The notes under the pieces were generated by a model that was not told the DNA's origin, made no database searches, and was given only the letters and a program-made list of their open reading frames with translations. This document shows positions 1 through 6,072 of a stretch of DNA of 6,121 nucleotides, one piece after another (the first letter of the stretch is position 1; every line of letters begins with the position of its first letter). The stretch is from contig RFZT01000154.1 of assembly GCA_009920585.1 (NCBI GenBank), positions 1 to 6,121 of the forward strand. The letters are read 5' to 3'. Made by a program: the position numbers and the translations under genes. This DNA is from a bacterium. Lineage in GTDB: Bacteria > Verrucomicrobiota > Verrucomicrobiia > Chthoniobacterales > Terrimicrobiaceae.

Positions 1-102
1 CTTCTCGAATGTTTCAAAGATCCACTTGTGTCAATCTCGTGCTTTTTTAAGTCATATTTGAATTGCTGAATTTCCGTGCTAATCTCTCGGTGACTCATTT
101 TT

Positions 103-108
103 TAGAAT
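103..108 (+). promoter_or_regulatory. Candidate -10 element for the SH3b-protein gene
   Basis: The hexamer TAGAAT matches 5 of 6 positions of the sigma-70 -10 consensus and lies 23 bases before the ATG at 132, giving a predicted leader of about 16 bases. The same hexamer is the -10 of the much better promoter in front of the glyA fusion at 2436-2441. No convincing -35 box sits 16-18 bases upstream, so this is only a candidate. The rest of 1-131 is AT-rich, and I see no gene or clear Shine-Dalgarno sequence in it. Confidence 0.3.
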
Positions 109-131
109 AACTCAGTAGATTCCCCCCACTT

Positions 132-449
132 ATGGACAAGACCTCTGGCAAAAAAAAATTGGCTATTTTAGTGAGCTGCGTTGCACTTTTGCTTGCTGCT
201 ATTATTGCTGGAAGCATGTTGCCTGCTAGCAAGCCTGCCGAGCCGGTTAGCGATCGCTGGGCTGTTGTAAAAAGCCCTAGTGGATGGGCTGAAGCTCGCG
301 GTGCGCCCAATTCAACATCACTCCTGCTCATGCAGATTAACAATGATGTAAAAGTTCAGTTGATCGAAGATAAGGGGGATTGGATTAAGATACGCGCTTA
401 CAATGGGAGGATCGGGTATGTGCGTCGCGAGTTTTTGCGTTGTTTGTAA
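132..449 (+). CDS. Small membrane-anchored SH3b (bacterial SH3) domain protein
   Basis: This 105-residue protein has a lysine-rich start (KKK at 7-9), a hydrophobic stretch at about 10-30, a short Pro/Ala/Ser linker, and a single SH3b-like domain at about 43-102. The domain shows the usual family pattern: a GWAEARGAPN segment where family members have a 'LNVRxGPS'-like motif, a hydrophobic VKVQLIED strand, then GDWIKIRAYNGRIGYVRREFL matching the 'WxkVxxxxGxxGWVxxxyL' end. SH3b domains commonly bind cell-wall peptides or serve as protein-binding modules. The likely place is the periplasmic face of the inner membrane. The hydrophobic segment reads as an uncleaved anchor, but L13-V14-S15-C16 fits a lipobox, so a lipoprotein is possible. 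The ATG at 132 is the first in frame and leaves a complete N-terminal signal; no clear ribosome binding site precedes it. A run of nine A residues encodes the lysines. The gene is AT-richer (about 47% GC by hand count) than its neighbours. It stands alone, convergent with the glyA fusion. The family call is fairly sure; the function is unknown. Confidence 0.75.
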   Translation: MDKTSGKKKLAILVSCVALLLAAIIAGSMLPASKPAEPVSDRWAVVKSPSGWAEARGAPNSTSLLLMQINNDVKVQLIEDKGDWIKIRAYNGRIGYVRREFLRCL

Positions 450-606
450 GAAACAACCTTCCTCTACGAGAATTGAAAACTAGGTTACCCTGCCAGTTCG
501 CCAGTAAAGTGGTCCCCATTTCAAGGAGTCCGAAGGTCGAACTCGAATGGAACCTATGATATAGGAAAGCACACGTCCCCGAATCTCGACAGAGAAGCGG
601 GGGATC

Positions 607-668
607 AAAGGGTGTCTGCGGCTTGTCATGCTTGCGCATGAGCTTGAGCCGAAGACCTGCCTTTTTTT
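607..668 (+). terminator. Intrinsic terminator between convergent genes
   Basis: A long interrupted hairpin can be paired by hand: AAAGG (607-611) with CCTTT (660-664), GTCT (614-617) with AGAC (653-656), CGGCT (619-623) with AGCCG (647-651), and TCATGC (626-631) with GCATGA (636-641) around a TTGC loop. It ends in seven T residues at 662-668, the layout of a rho-independent terminator for transcription from the left, that is, from the SH3b gene. In the opposite direction the same hairpin is followed only by CCCTTT, so termination of the glyA fusion transcript here would be weaker. The stem has one mismatch and two small internal loops. Confidence 0.6.
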
Positions 669-695
669 GGGATTCTTTTCGGTCGCCTAGCTCGA

Positions 696-2423
696 TCAGG
701 GAAGAGGGAAGCGTGAGGTGAAGCTGGTCACCTGCTTACGAATCTGGGCGAGGGCGGCATCGTCATTGCGGGCTTTCAAAGCCGCATCGATGAAGTCTGC
801 AACTTGCATCATGTCATCTTCCAGTAATCCTCGAGTCGTCATAGCGGGAGTGCCGATTCGGATGCCGCCGGTTTTTGTGATTGGTTCTGTGTCAAAGGGG
901 ATCGCGTTTTTATTCACCGTGATGGCGGCCTTATCGAGGGTGGTCTGGGCATCCACGCCGTTGAGGCCCGCTGAGCGGAGATCAACTAGGAGAACGTGGT
1001 TGTCTGTGCCGCCAGAAACGATGCGAAGACCGAGCATGGCGAGACGCGCTGCGATCGACTTGGCATTGCTCACAACTTGTCGTGAGTAGTCACGGAAGCC
1101 AGGTTGAAGCGCCTCGTGGAAGCAGACCGCCTTGGCGGCAATGACGTGCATGAGCGGGCCACCCTGAACGCCTGGGAACATCTGGCCGTCGATTTTCTTG
1201 GCAAATTCCTCCCGGCACATGATGAGTCCGGCGCGGGGTCCGCGGAGGCTTTTGTGTGTGGTGGTGGTGACGAAGTCCGCAAACGGAATCGGGGAAGGAT
1301 GGGCTCCGCCAGCGACGAGTCCCGAGATGTGCGCCATGTCGACGAAGAGATAGGCCCCGACTGAGTCGGCGATCTCTCGCATGCGCTTGAAATCAATTGT
1401 GCGTGAATAAGCTGATGCCCCAGCGGTGATCATTTTGGGTTTCACTTCGTCCGCTTGTTTGGCAAGCGCATCGTAGTCGATCATCTCGGTATCGCGGCTC
1501 ACTCCATAGTGGTGAACTTCGTAGAGTTTACCGGAGAAATTAGCTTTGTGGCCGTGGGTGAGGTGTCCGCCATGAGCGAGATCCATCGTTAGGATTTTAT
1601 CGCCCGGCTGGAGAACGCTGAAATAGACAGCCATATTGGCCTGACTGCCGCTGTGGGCCTGGACGTTGGCGTGCTGAGCGCCGAAAAGCTTTTTGGCCCG
1701 CTCGATAGCGAGATTTTCCACGATGTCCACATATTCGCAACCGCCATACCAGCGGCGACCGGGGTAGCCCTCGGCGTATTTATTAGTGAGGCAGGATCCT
1801 TGCGCTTCCATCACCGCGCGGCTGGTGAAGTTCTCGGAAGCAATCAGCTCGATATGCTCAAACTGGCGATGGTATTCTTTCTTGATCGCAGAGGCGATTT
1901 CGGGGTCGGTCTCGACGAGGGCTGGCAGCACGGGTGTGTCTTCAGTGATGGTGGGCATGGATGGATTGTTAATCATTTTTAAAACGGATGGGAGGGCTTT
2001 TTGGATGGTGCGTTTGCATTCATTGTAAACGCTGCGGCCTTGTCCGATGGGATCAGGGACGTCGGGCATCCCTTTTTCCTCGAAGCGTAGCAGCTTCACT
2101 TTGTGGACAAACTCGGGGTAAAATAAATCAATCAGACGCGCATGGTCCTGCGTCATGACAAAAACATGGGTCGCTTCGCTGAGTAGTTTTTCTGTGAGGC
2201 TCTGGCTGCGGAATTTCCTAAGATCGAGCCCATCACTGGCGACGGCATCGACCGCATCACGACTGGCTGGCTGGCCTTGGCCCGCGCTGATTCCAGCGGA
2301 TTCGACATGGATGTCTTTGCCGGATTTTTTGGCTACATGACGAAAAAGAACCTCCGCCATCGGGCTTCGACAGACATTCCCCGTGCAAACAAATAAAACG
2401 TGAGGTCGTTTCAGGTGGCTCAT
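696..2423 (-). CDS. glyA: Fusion: low-molecular-weight protein tyrosine phosphatase-like domain + serine hydroxymethyltransferase
   Basis: One 575-residue reading frame holds two enzymes. Residues 8-150 are a low-molecular-weight phosphatase fold: the P-loop CTGNVCRS gives nucleophile C13, second cysteine C18 and R19 (CX5R), and DPIGQG gives general acid D124. Residues about 165-575 are a full SHMT, which converts serine and tetrahydrofolate to glycine and 5,10-methylene-tetrahydrofolate with PLP in the cytoplasm. Visible SHMT residues are Y216 and E218 in NKYAEGYPG, Y226, D362 and H365 in VDMAHISG, Schiff-base K391 in TTTTHKSLRGPR, and R522 in GGIRIGTPA. These correspond to E. coli Y55, E57, Y65, D200, H203, K229 and R363. 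The D362-K391 spacing of 29 equals that in E. coli. A short linker (about 151-165) joins the domains in frame, with internal ATGs at M150 and M156 but no Shine-Dalgarno sequence before either. The start ATG lies just ahead of the first beta strand. In B. subtilis ywlE, an arginine phosphatase of this fold, is clustered with rpiB and glyA, but YwlE has Thr where this protein has V17, so the phosphatase substrate is open. SHMT activity is very likely. Confidence 0.95.
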   Translation of the reverse strand: MSHLKRPHVLFVCTGNVCRSPMAEVLFRHVAKKSGKDIHVESAGISAGQGQPASRDAVDAVASDGLDLRKFRSQSLTEKLLSEATHVFVMTQDHARLIDLFYPEFVHKVKLLRFEEKGMPDVPDPIGQGRSVYNECKRTIQKALPSVLKMINNPSMPTITEDTPVLPALVETDPEIASAIKKEYHRQFEHIELIASENFTSRAVMEAQGSCLTNKYAEGYPGRRWYGGCEYVDIVENLAIERAKKLFGAQHANVQAHSGSQANMAVYFSVLQPGDKILTMDLAHGGHLTHGHKANFSGKLYEVHHYGVSRDTEMIDYDALAKQADEVKPKMITAGASAYSRTIDFKRMREIADSVGAYLFVDMAHISGLVAGGAHPSPIPFADFVTTTTHKSLRGPRAGLIMCREEFAKKIDGQMFPGVQGGPLMHVIAAKAVCFHEALQPGFRDYSRQVVSNAKSIAARLAMLGLRIVSGGTDNHVLLVDLRSAGLNGVDAQTTLDKAAITVNKNAIPFDTEPITKTGGIRIGTPAMTTRGLLEDDMMQVADFIDAALKARNDDAALAQIRKQVTSFTSRFPLP

Positions 2424-2435
2424 TGATTCGCGAGC

Positions 2436-2463
2436 ATTCTAGTTTAGTAGCGACTCAAGTCAA
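2436..2463 (-). promoter_or_regulatory. Sigma-70-like promoter of the phosphatase-SHMT fusion
   Basis: Read on the minus strand, TTGACT (2463-2458, 5 of 6 consensus) is followed by a 16-base spacer and TAGAAT (2441-2436, 5 of 6). This is the best promoter match I found by eye. Only 12 bases separate the -10 from the ATG at 2423, so transcription should begin about five bases before the start codon. The mRNA would then be almost leaderless, in keeping with the absence of a Shine-Dalgarno sequence. It indicates that glyA is transcribed independently of the helicase gene upstream. Confidence 0.6.
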
Positions 2464-2498
2464 ATGCCGAGCACACCCCACCGACATGAAATTGGAAG

Positions 2499-2526
2499 AT
2501 CGACCCAGAGGGTATTTCCGGTCGAT
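2499..2526 (-). repeat. Inverted repeat just after the helicase stop codon
   Basis: A 7-base perfect inverted repeat, ATCGACC (2499-2505) and GGTCGAT (2520-2526), encloses a 14-base loop and touches the last base of the helicase TAA. On the minus strand it could fold directly behind the helicase gene, where a terminator or mRNA-stabilising hairpin would be expected. No T tract follows, so it is not a standard intrinsic terminator. It lies upstream of the glyA -35 box and could instead be an operator. Confidence 0.3.
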
Positions 2527-4880
2527 TAACTTCGGATGGCATGAAGTTGTGCTGCGGCGGCGGATTGAAATTCCGCCCAGCGTGGAGCAGATGGGTTGGC
2601 AGCGTGAAGGATGTGACGGAGAAGGCTTTTCCACTCTAAGTTGGCTCGCTCGAGGTCGCCTCGGCGGATCGACTCCGTTTCTTTCTGAAGGGTTTTGAGT
2701 CCCTCGTTGATGTAAATCTCGAGGGCTTCCCAGGTGCCCTCCCCAAAACCGGGGCATAATCCAGCAATGAGGTATCCCTCGTAATCAACATGCCCGTAGA
2801 GATCCCGTGCGCTTGTCGCGAGGCGCAGGCTCGGGCCGTCTGCAAAATCGGTGAATCGCGGGCCTCCACGCAGGTTGGCGAGATGCTTGACGATATCTTC
2901 GACAGGATAGGCCGGATCTTCGAGAGCGGCAGCAATCATGAGACCTTCGCCGTTTTGGAAACGGCTAAAAACACGCCCTCGGGCGCTCGGAACTCCTGCA
3001 CTATCTACCAAGCCGAGCTTCTTCCAAATAAATGCGGGTGAACCACGGGGCGGATCGAATTCGGATGGGGTATCAGCGATCTCGGAAACATCGACTCTCC
3101 GCGTCGGGGCCTGCAGCAAGGCGGTGCCGTCCGGCATGATCGTGGCTTTGGTGGGGATGGCGTCCAAGGCTAACTGAGCCATGAGGTTGTTGCCGTGTTG
3201 TTGAAGTTGATGAAATCTTGCGGGCGCCCATTCGGGGGCAAGGAGTGGCATGACGGTTTGCTCAAGTGCTTGGAGGGTGAAGGACTCTTTTTTGCCAAGG
3301 CCGAGTTTTTTTTGGATCCACGGCAGAGGTAGCCAAGCGGCGTTCGACGCGCGTGCCACAGGGACTTCCTTGGCGTAAGCAAAGTCGGCTCCCTTTCCGA
3401 TTTTGCAGGGCCTGCCGGTGGGGAAGAAATCGAGTGAAGCGGGGGATTTTAAAGCGCAAATCCAGCGCTCCCGATGCCAGATGAGACATTCGCTGAGCGG
3501 CACTTGGGCTAAGCGGGCGGATTTCTGTGGATGCCAGATTTGGTCTGAACCCAAGTATTCTAAACGAGTCGGTTCGTAGCGTTGATTAATGCTATTCAGT
3601 TTGAGGGAATCTTCGAGGAGGGGAGAAATGCTTTGTCGGCTGAAGAGGCGTTCGCAGAGTTTCACTGCTCGAGCGATAGGAGTTTCGACTGACTCGCCGC
3701 CTTCTTCCATCACTCGCAACAACGTGGGCCAATCGATTTGATTCACGCGACGAAGTTGACGTGGGGCGGCGTCCATGAGTCTCGGGGTATCCGTTCCGAC
3801 AAGGACAAATCCTTCCTCATCGATGCCGCGACGCCCGGCCCGTCCAAACATTTGGAGCAGTTCGTCCGCTCGAAGTTCGCGTTGGAAACGACCGTCACCA
3901 TAGGTCGTAGAAGAAACCATCACGGCTTTAACGGAAAAATTGATCCCGGCAGCGAGACCGGTGGTCGCAACAATGACATCCAGTTTTCCCTCCTTGCCGA
4001 GTGGCTCAATCCACTTTGAGCGAGCGGAGTAAGGAAGGCCACTATGGTGGTAGGCGACACGCTTTTGGAGGAGGCGGGTCAGGTCGCGCCCCAGAATGGC
4101 TTGGTCTGCCTGAGGAATAGAGAGGGGCGAATCGACGGTGAGCGCGGCCGCGATTTGCTGTGCCATTTTTTCCGCTTCGCGGCGGCGAGGAGCAAAGATC
4201 AGAAGCGGACTGAGGCCAGCGAGAACAGCGCCAGCAGCGATTCGTGGCCAGTATCCGTGCACATGGGGTGGCACGCGCGGGAGGTTCTCGATGGAAAAAT
4301 CATCCAGAGGTACGGGGCGATTCTTGACTTGGATGAGATGAACGCGTCGACCGAGTCGCTTCAACCATTCGACGATCTCCGTGGGATTGCGAACGCTTCC
4401 GCTGAGAAGGAGGAGACGAGTTGAGGGGGGCGGAAGGGCCATCGCCATCTCGTAGTTCAATCCCCGGTTCGGGTCCGAGATCATCTGGTATTCGTCGAGT
4501 ACAAGCAGGCCAGGAGCCTTGCCAGTCAGGATGCGCTCGCGCTGAGTCTCCAGAGTCGCCACGACCACTGGGGCGGCGAGATTTTCTGCCACGTCGCCGG
4601 TAGCAATGCCGACATTCCAGCCGAGCTTTTTCCATTCGCTCCATTTATCATTGGCAAGGGCGCGAGTGGGTACCGTGTAGACCGCTTGGCCAAGTCTTTG
4701 AGCTTCGGGAGATTTAAAAAATAATTCAAAAACGCGAGTTTTTCCCGCGCCGGTTGGGGCATTGATGACCACGTCGTAGCCTTCTTTTAAATGCCCGACT
4801 GCCTCTTGTTGCCACAGGTCTGGAAGATCAAGCGGGACATGGAGCGCGGAGAGTCCGCTACCGAATGAGGGGAATCTCAT
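2526..4880 (-). CDS. Ski2/Suv3-like superfamily 2 DExH/Q-box helicase with an unassigned C-terminal half
   Basis: This 784-residue protein is probably a cytoplasmic ATP-dependent RNA (or DNA) unwinding enzyme. The SF2 core motifs are in order: a Q-motif-like LWQQ (22-25), Walker A APTGAGKT (41-48, K47), Ia PTRALANDKW (71-80), TGD (94-96), motif II DEYQ (129-132), III SGS (160-162), IV near LLIFAPRRREAEKMA (226-240), YHHSGLP (277-283), V ATTGLAAGIN (305-314) and VI QMFGRAGRRG (343-352). HHSGL and QMFGRAGRRGID are typical of Ski2-like helicases such as Ski2, Mtr4 and Hel308. DEYQMISDPNRG looks more like the Suv3 motif II, DEIQM. Motif III is usually SAT, so SGS is unusual. Residues about 395-784, where Ski2-like proteins have a winged helix and ratchet domain, show no motif I recognise. 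There is no signal peptide. The ATG shares an ATGA with the stop of the upstream DUF362 gene, which supports this start and suggests translational coupling. The helicase assignment is firm; the substrate and subfamily are not. Confidence 0.9.
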   Translation of the reverse strand: MRFPSFGSGLSALHVPLDLPDLWQQEAVGHLKEGYDVVINAPTGAGKTRVFELFFKSPEAQRLGQAVYTVPTRALANDKWSEWKKLGWNVGIATGDVAENLAAPVVVATLETQRERILTGKAPGLLVLDEYQMISDPNRGLNYEMAMALPPPSTRLLLLSGSVRNPTEIVEWLKRLGRRVHLIQVKNRPVPLDDFSIENLPRVPPHVHGYWPRIAAGAVLAGLSPLLIFAPRRREAEKMAQQIAAALTVDSPLSIPQADQAILGRDLTRLLQKRVAYHHSGLPYSARSKWIEPLGKEGKLDVIVATTGLAAGINFSVKAVMVSSTTYGDGRFQRELRADELLQMFGRAGRRGIDEEGFVLVGTDTPRLMDAAPRQLRRVNQIDWPTLLRVMEEGGESVETPIARAVKLCERLFSRQSISPLLEDSLKLNSINQRYEPTRLEYLGSDQIWHPQKSARLAQVPLSECLIWHRERWICALKSPASLDFFPTGRPCKIGKGADFAYAKEVPVARASNAAWLPLPWIQKKLGLGKKESFTLQALEQTVMPLLAPEWAPARFHQLQQHGNNLMAQLALDAIPTKATIMPDGTALLQAPTRRVDVSEIADTPSEFDPPRGSPAFIWKKLGLVDSAGVPSARGRVFSRFQNGEGLMIAAALEDPAYPVEDIVKHLANLRGGPRFTDFADGPSLRLATSARDLYGHVDYEGYLIAGLCPGFGEGTWEALEIYINEGLKTLQKETESIRRGDLERANLEWKSLLRHILHAANPSAPRWAEFQSAAAAQLHAIRS

Positions 4881-6016
4881 GGGTTCGCTGAATGTTTCAG
4901 AGTCGGTGGTGGGCGCGTCGCGATGGGGACGAGTTCGATGTCGGATTCTTTATATTTTCCGAGTCCGATGAGGGACGCGCTCTCGATCCAATGAGTCATC
5001 TCATCAAGTGAAGGAAGCTTGGATGGAGCACGATTCTCATTGAGGAGGCGTGCCGCGGTGGCGTCAATCGCTACTGGATCCTTGCTCGCGAAGAGTGTGT
5101 GGTTTGCGATAGTAAAACCAGGATTCGGGAATGGGCCGCCCGCATATTGCAAAATGAGCGCATCTAAAATCGTGAGCACCACTTTGCCGCGAATCATCTC
5201 ATCAGCGTAGATTTCCGCCAGATAGGGGTCGCCAAAGGCGGGGTCGCGTGTGAATCGGCGCCAGTTATCGAGATTCGGCAGGGTCATATTTGCCAAAGCG
5301 CCATTCACCCCGGTGAGGAAGCTGTCGGAAAGCGCAGGGACGTTGATCACTTTGGTGACATCCTTGCTGAGGACTTTTGAAAAATAGCTGCTGCTGCTAA
5401 GTTGCTCCCCTGAGCTTAGGATATCTTCCATTCGCGAGCTGGTTCGATTTCCAAATCCGCTATCGCCCCAAATCAGGCGTCCGAGAACGGGGGCTGTGAC
5501 CTGCGATTTGCGGTCGTATCCGGTCACCGGATCAACCCAACGCAGTTGATAGAGTCGACTCTCGCGACGGAATCCTGCTGCGAGTAAATCCTCCAGATTT
5601 CGATCCCACACGATGATGTTGGAGGGAGGGACACCTGCTGCAATAAGTCCGTTGGCGATGGCATTCACCACCTCGGGGTGCGTTCCGCTCACGGTGCGTC
5701 CTGCGGCGGAGACTTTGATCCCGACACGGTCTGTGGGTTTCACCAATGACCCCCAGGCCGTAGCTCTGTCGGTTTTTCCCGTTAAGGCGAAGACGATTTT
5801 GTCGACCATGAGTTGGATCACGGAGGGATTAGCAAGACGAGTTTTTGAGAGTGAGTTGGTGTCTGACGCGTAAAAAATGCGAGATATCGTGGCTGGTTCC
5901 TCTGCGCGTCCGGTTAAGGCAAAAGAGCCAAGAAGGACGAGAAGCAAAAGAATCACACCCGAGATCGAGGTGGTATTGTGAGTCTCTGTGGATAATGTTG
6001 GGCGATGGTCAGGCAT
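4877..6016 (-). CDS. Exported DUF362 domain protein
   Basis: This is a 379-residue protein from the ATG at 6016. After a polar stretch of about 17 residues comes a hydrophobic segment (about 18-35, VILLLLVLLGSFAL) and a plausible signal-peptidase site at TGRA-EE (after residue 38), so export to the periplasm or outside is likely. The rest shows DUF362 signatures: DRVGIKVS (96-103), THPEVVNAIANGLIAAGV (112-129) followed by NIIVWDR, then near the C terminus LTILDALILQYAGGPFPNPG (281-300) and LFASKDPVAIDATAARLL (308-325). DUF362 proteins have no settled function, and some carry 4Fe-4S ferredoxin domains. This one has no cysteine at all, so it binds no such cluster. The frame stays open to a TTG at 6100, which would add 28 residues ahead of the signal peptide. 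I prefer the ATG because the added basic stretch would give an overlong n-region and the only promoter-like hexamer lies between the two starts. A GTG at 6028 is a further option. The stop overlaps the helicase start in ATGA, so the two are probably one operon. Confidence 0.82.
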   Translation of the reverse strand: MPDHRPTLSTETHNTTSISGVILLLLVLLGSFALTGRAEEPATISRIFYASDTNSLSKTRLANPSVIQLMVDKIVFALTGKTDRATAWGSLVKPTDRVGIKVSAAGRTVSGTHPEVVNAIANGLIAAGVPPSNIIVWDRNLEDLLAAGFRRESRLYQLRWVDPVTGYDRKSQVTAPVLGRLIWGDSGFGNRTSSRMEDILSSGEQLSSSSYFSKVLSKDVTKVINVPALSDSFLTGVNGALANMTLPNLDNWRRFTRDPAFGDPYLAEIYADEMIRGKVVLTILDALILQYAGGPFPNPGFTIANHTLFASKDPVAIDATAARLLNENRAPSKLPSLDEMTHWIESASLIGLGKYKESDIELVPIATRPPPTLKHSANP

Positions 6017-6056
6017 CTTTACGTTCACATTCCGTTTTGTCCGAAGATATGTCCGT

Positions 6057-6072
6057 ATTGTAGCTTCTACAA
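6057..6072 (-). promoter_or_regulatory. Candidate -10 element overlapped by a perfect inverted repeat, upstream of the DUF362 gene
   Basis: Read on the minus strand, TACAAT (6062-6057) matches 5 of 6 positions of a -10 box and would give a leader of about 34 bases before the ATG at 6016. No good -35 is seen. It overlaps the perfect inverted repeat TTGTAG-CTT-CTACAA (6058-6072, 6-base arms, 3-base centre), which could be an operator or a small hairpin. The remaining bases up to the window edge (6073-6121) show no feature I can support. Confidence 0.28.

Noticed and set aside
250..257. GCGATCGC, the cyanobacterial HIP1 octamer
   Set aside because: I noticed only one copy in 6 kb. Cyanobacterial genomes rich in HIP1 would show several, so it is taken as chance.
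524..548. Possible tRNA T-arm-like sequence (TTCGA on the minus strand)
   Set aside because: The flanking bases do not form a 5-base T stem, and no anticodon arm or acceptor stem could be paired.
385..639. 84-residue minus-strand open frame in the convergent intergenic region
   Set aside because: It overlaps the SH3b gene end and the terminator hairpin, and its sequence has no domain-like pattern.
718..1089. 123-residue plus-strand open frame opposite the glyA fusion
   Set aside because: It is antisense to the conserved C-terminal part of SHMT and low in complexity; no domain or promoter supports it.
2423..2698. 91-residue plus-strand open frame spanning the glyA-helicase gap
   Set aside because: It covers the glyA promoter and runs antisense into the helicase C terminus; no recognisable product.
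4044..4424. 126-residue plus-strand open frame opposite the helicase gene
   Set aside because: It lies wholly antisense to conserved helicase motifs, has no recognisable domain and no start signals. It is a by-product of the codon use of the real gene.
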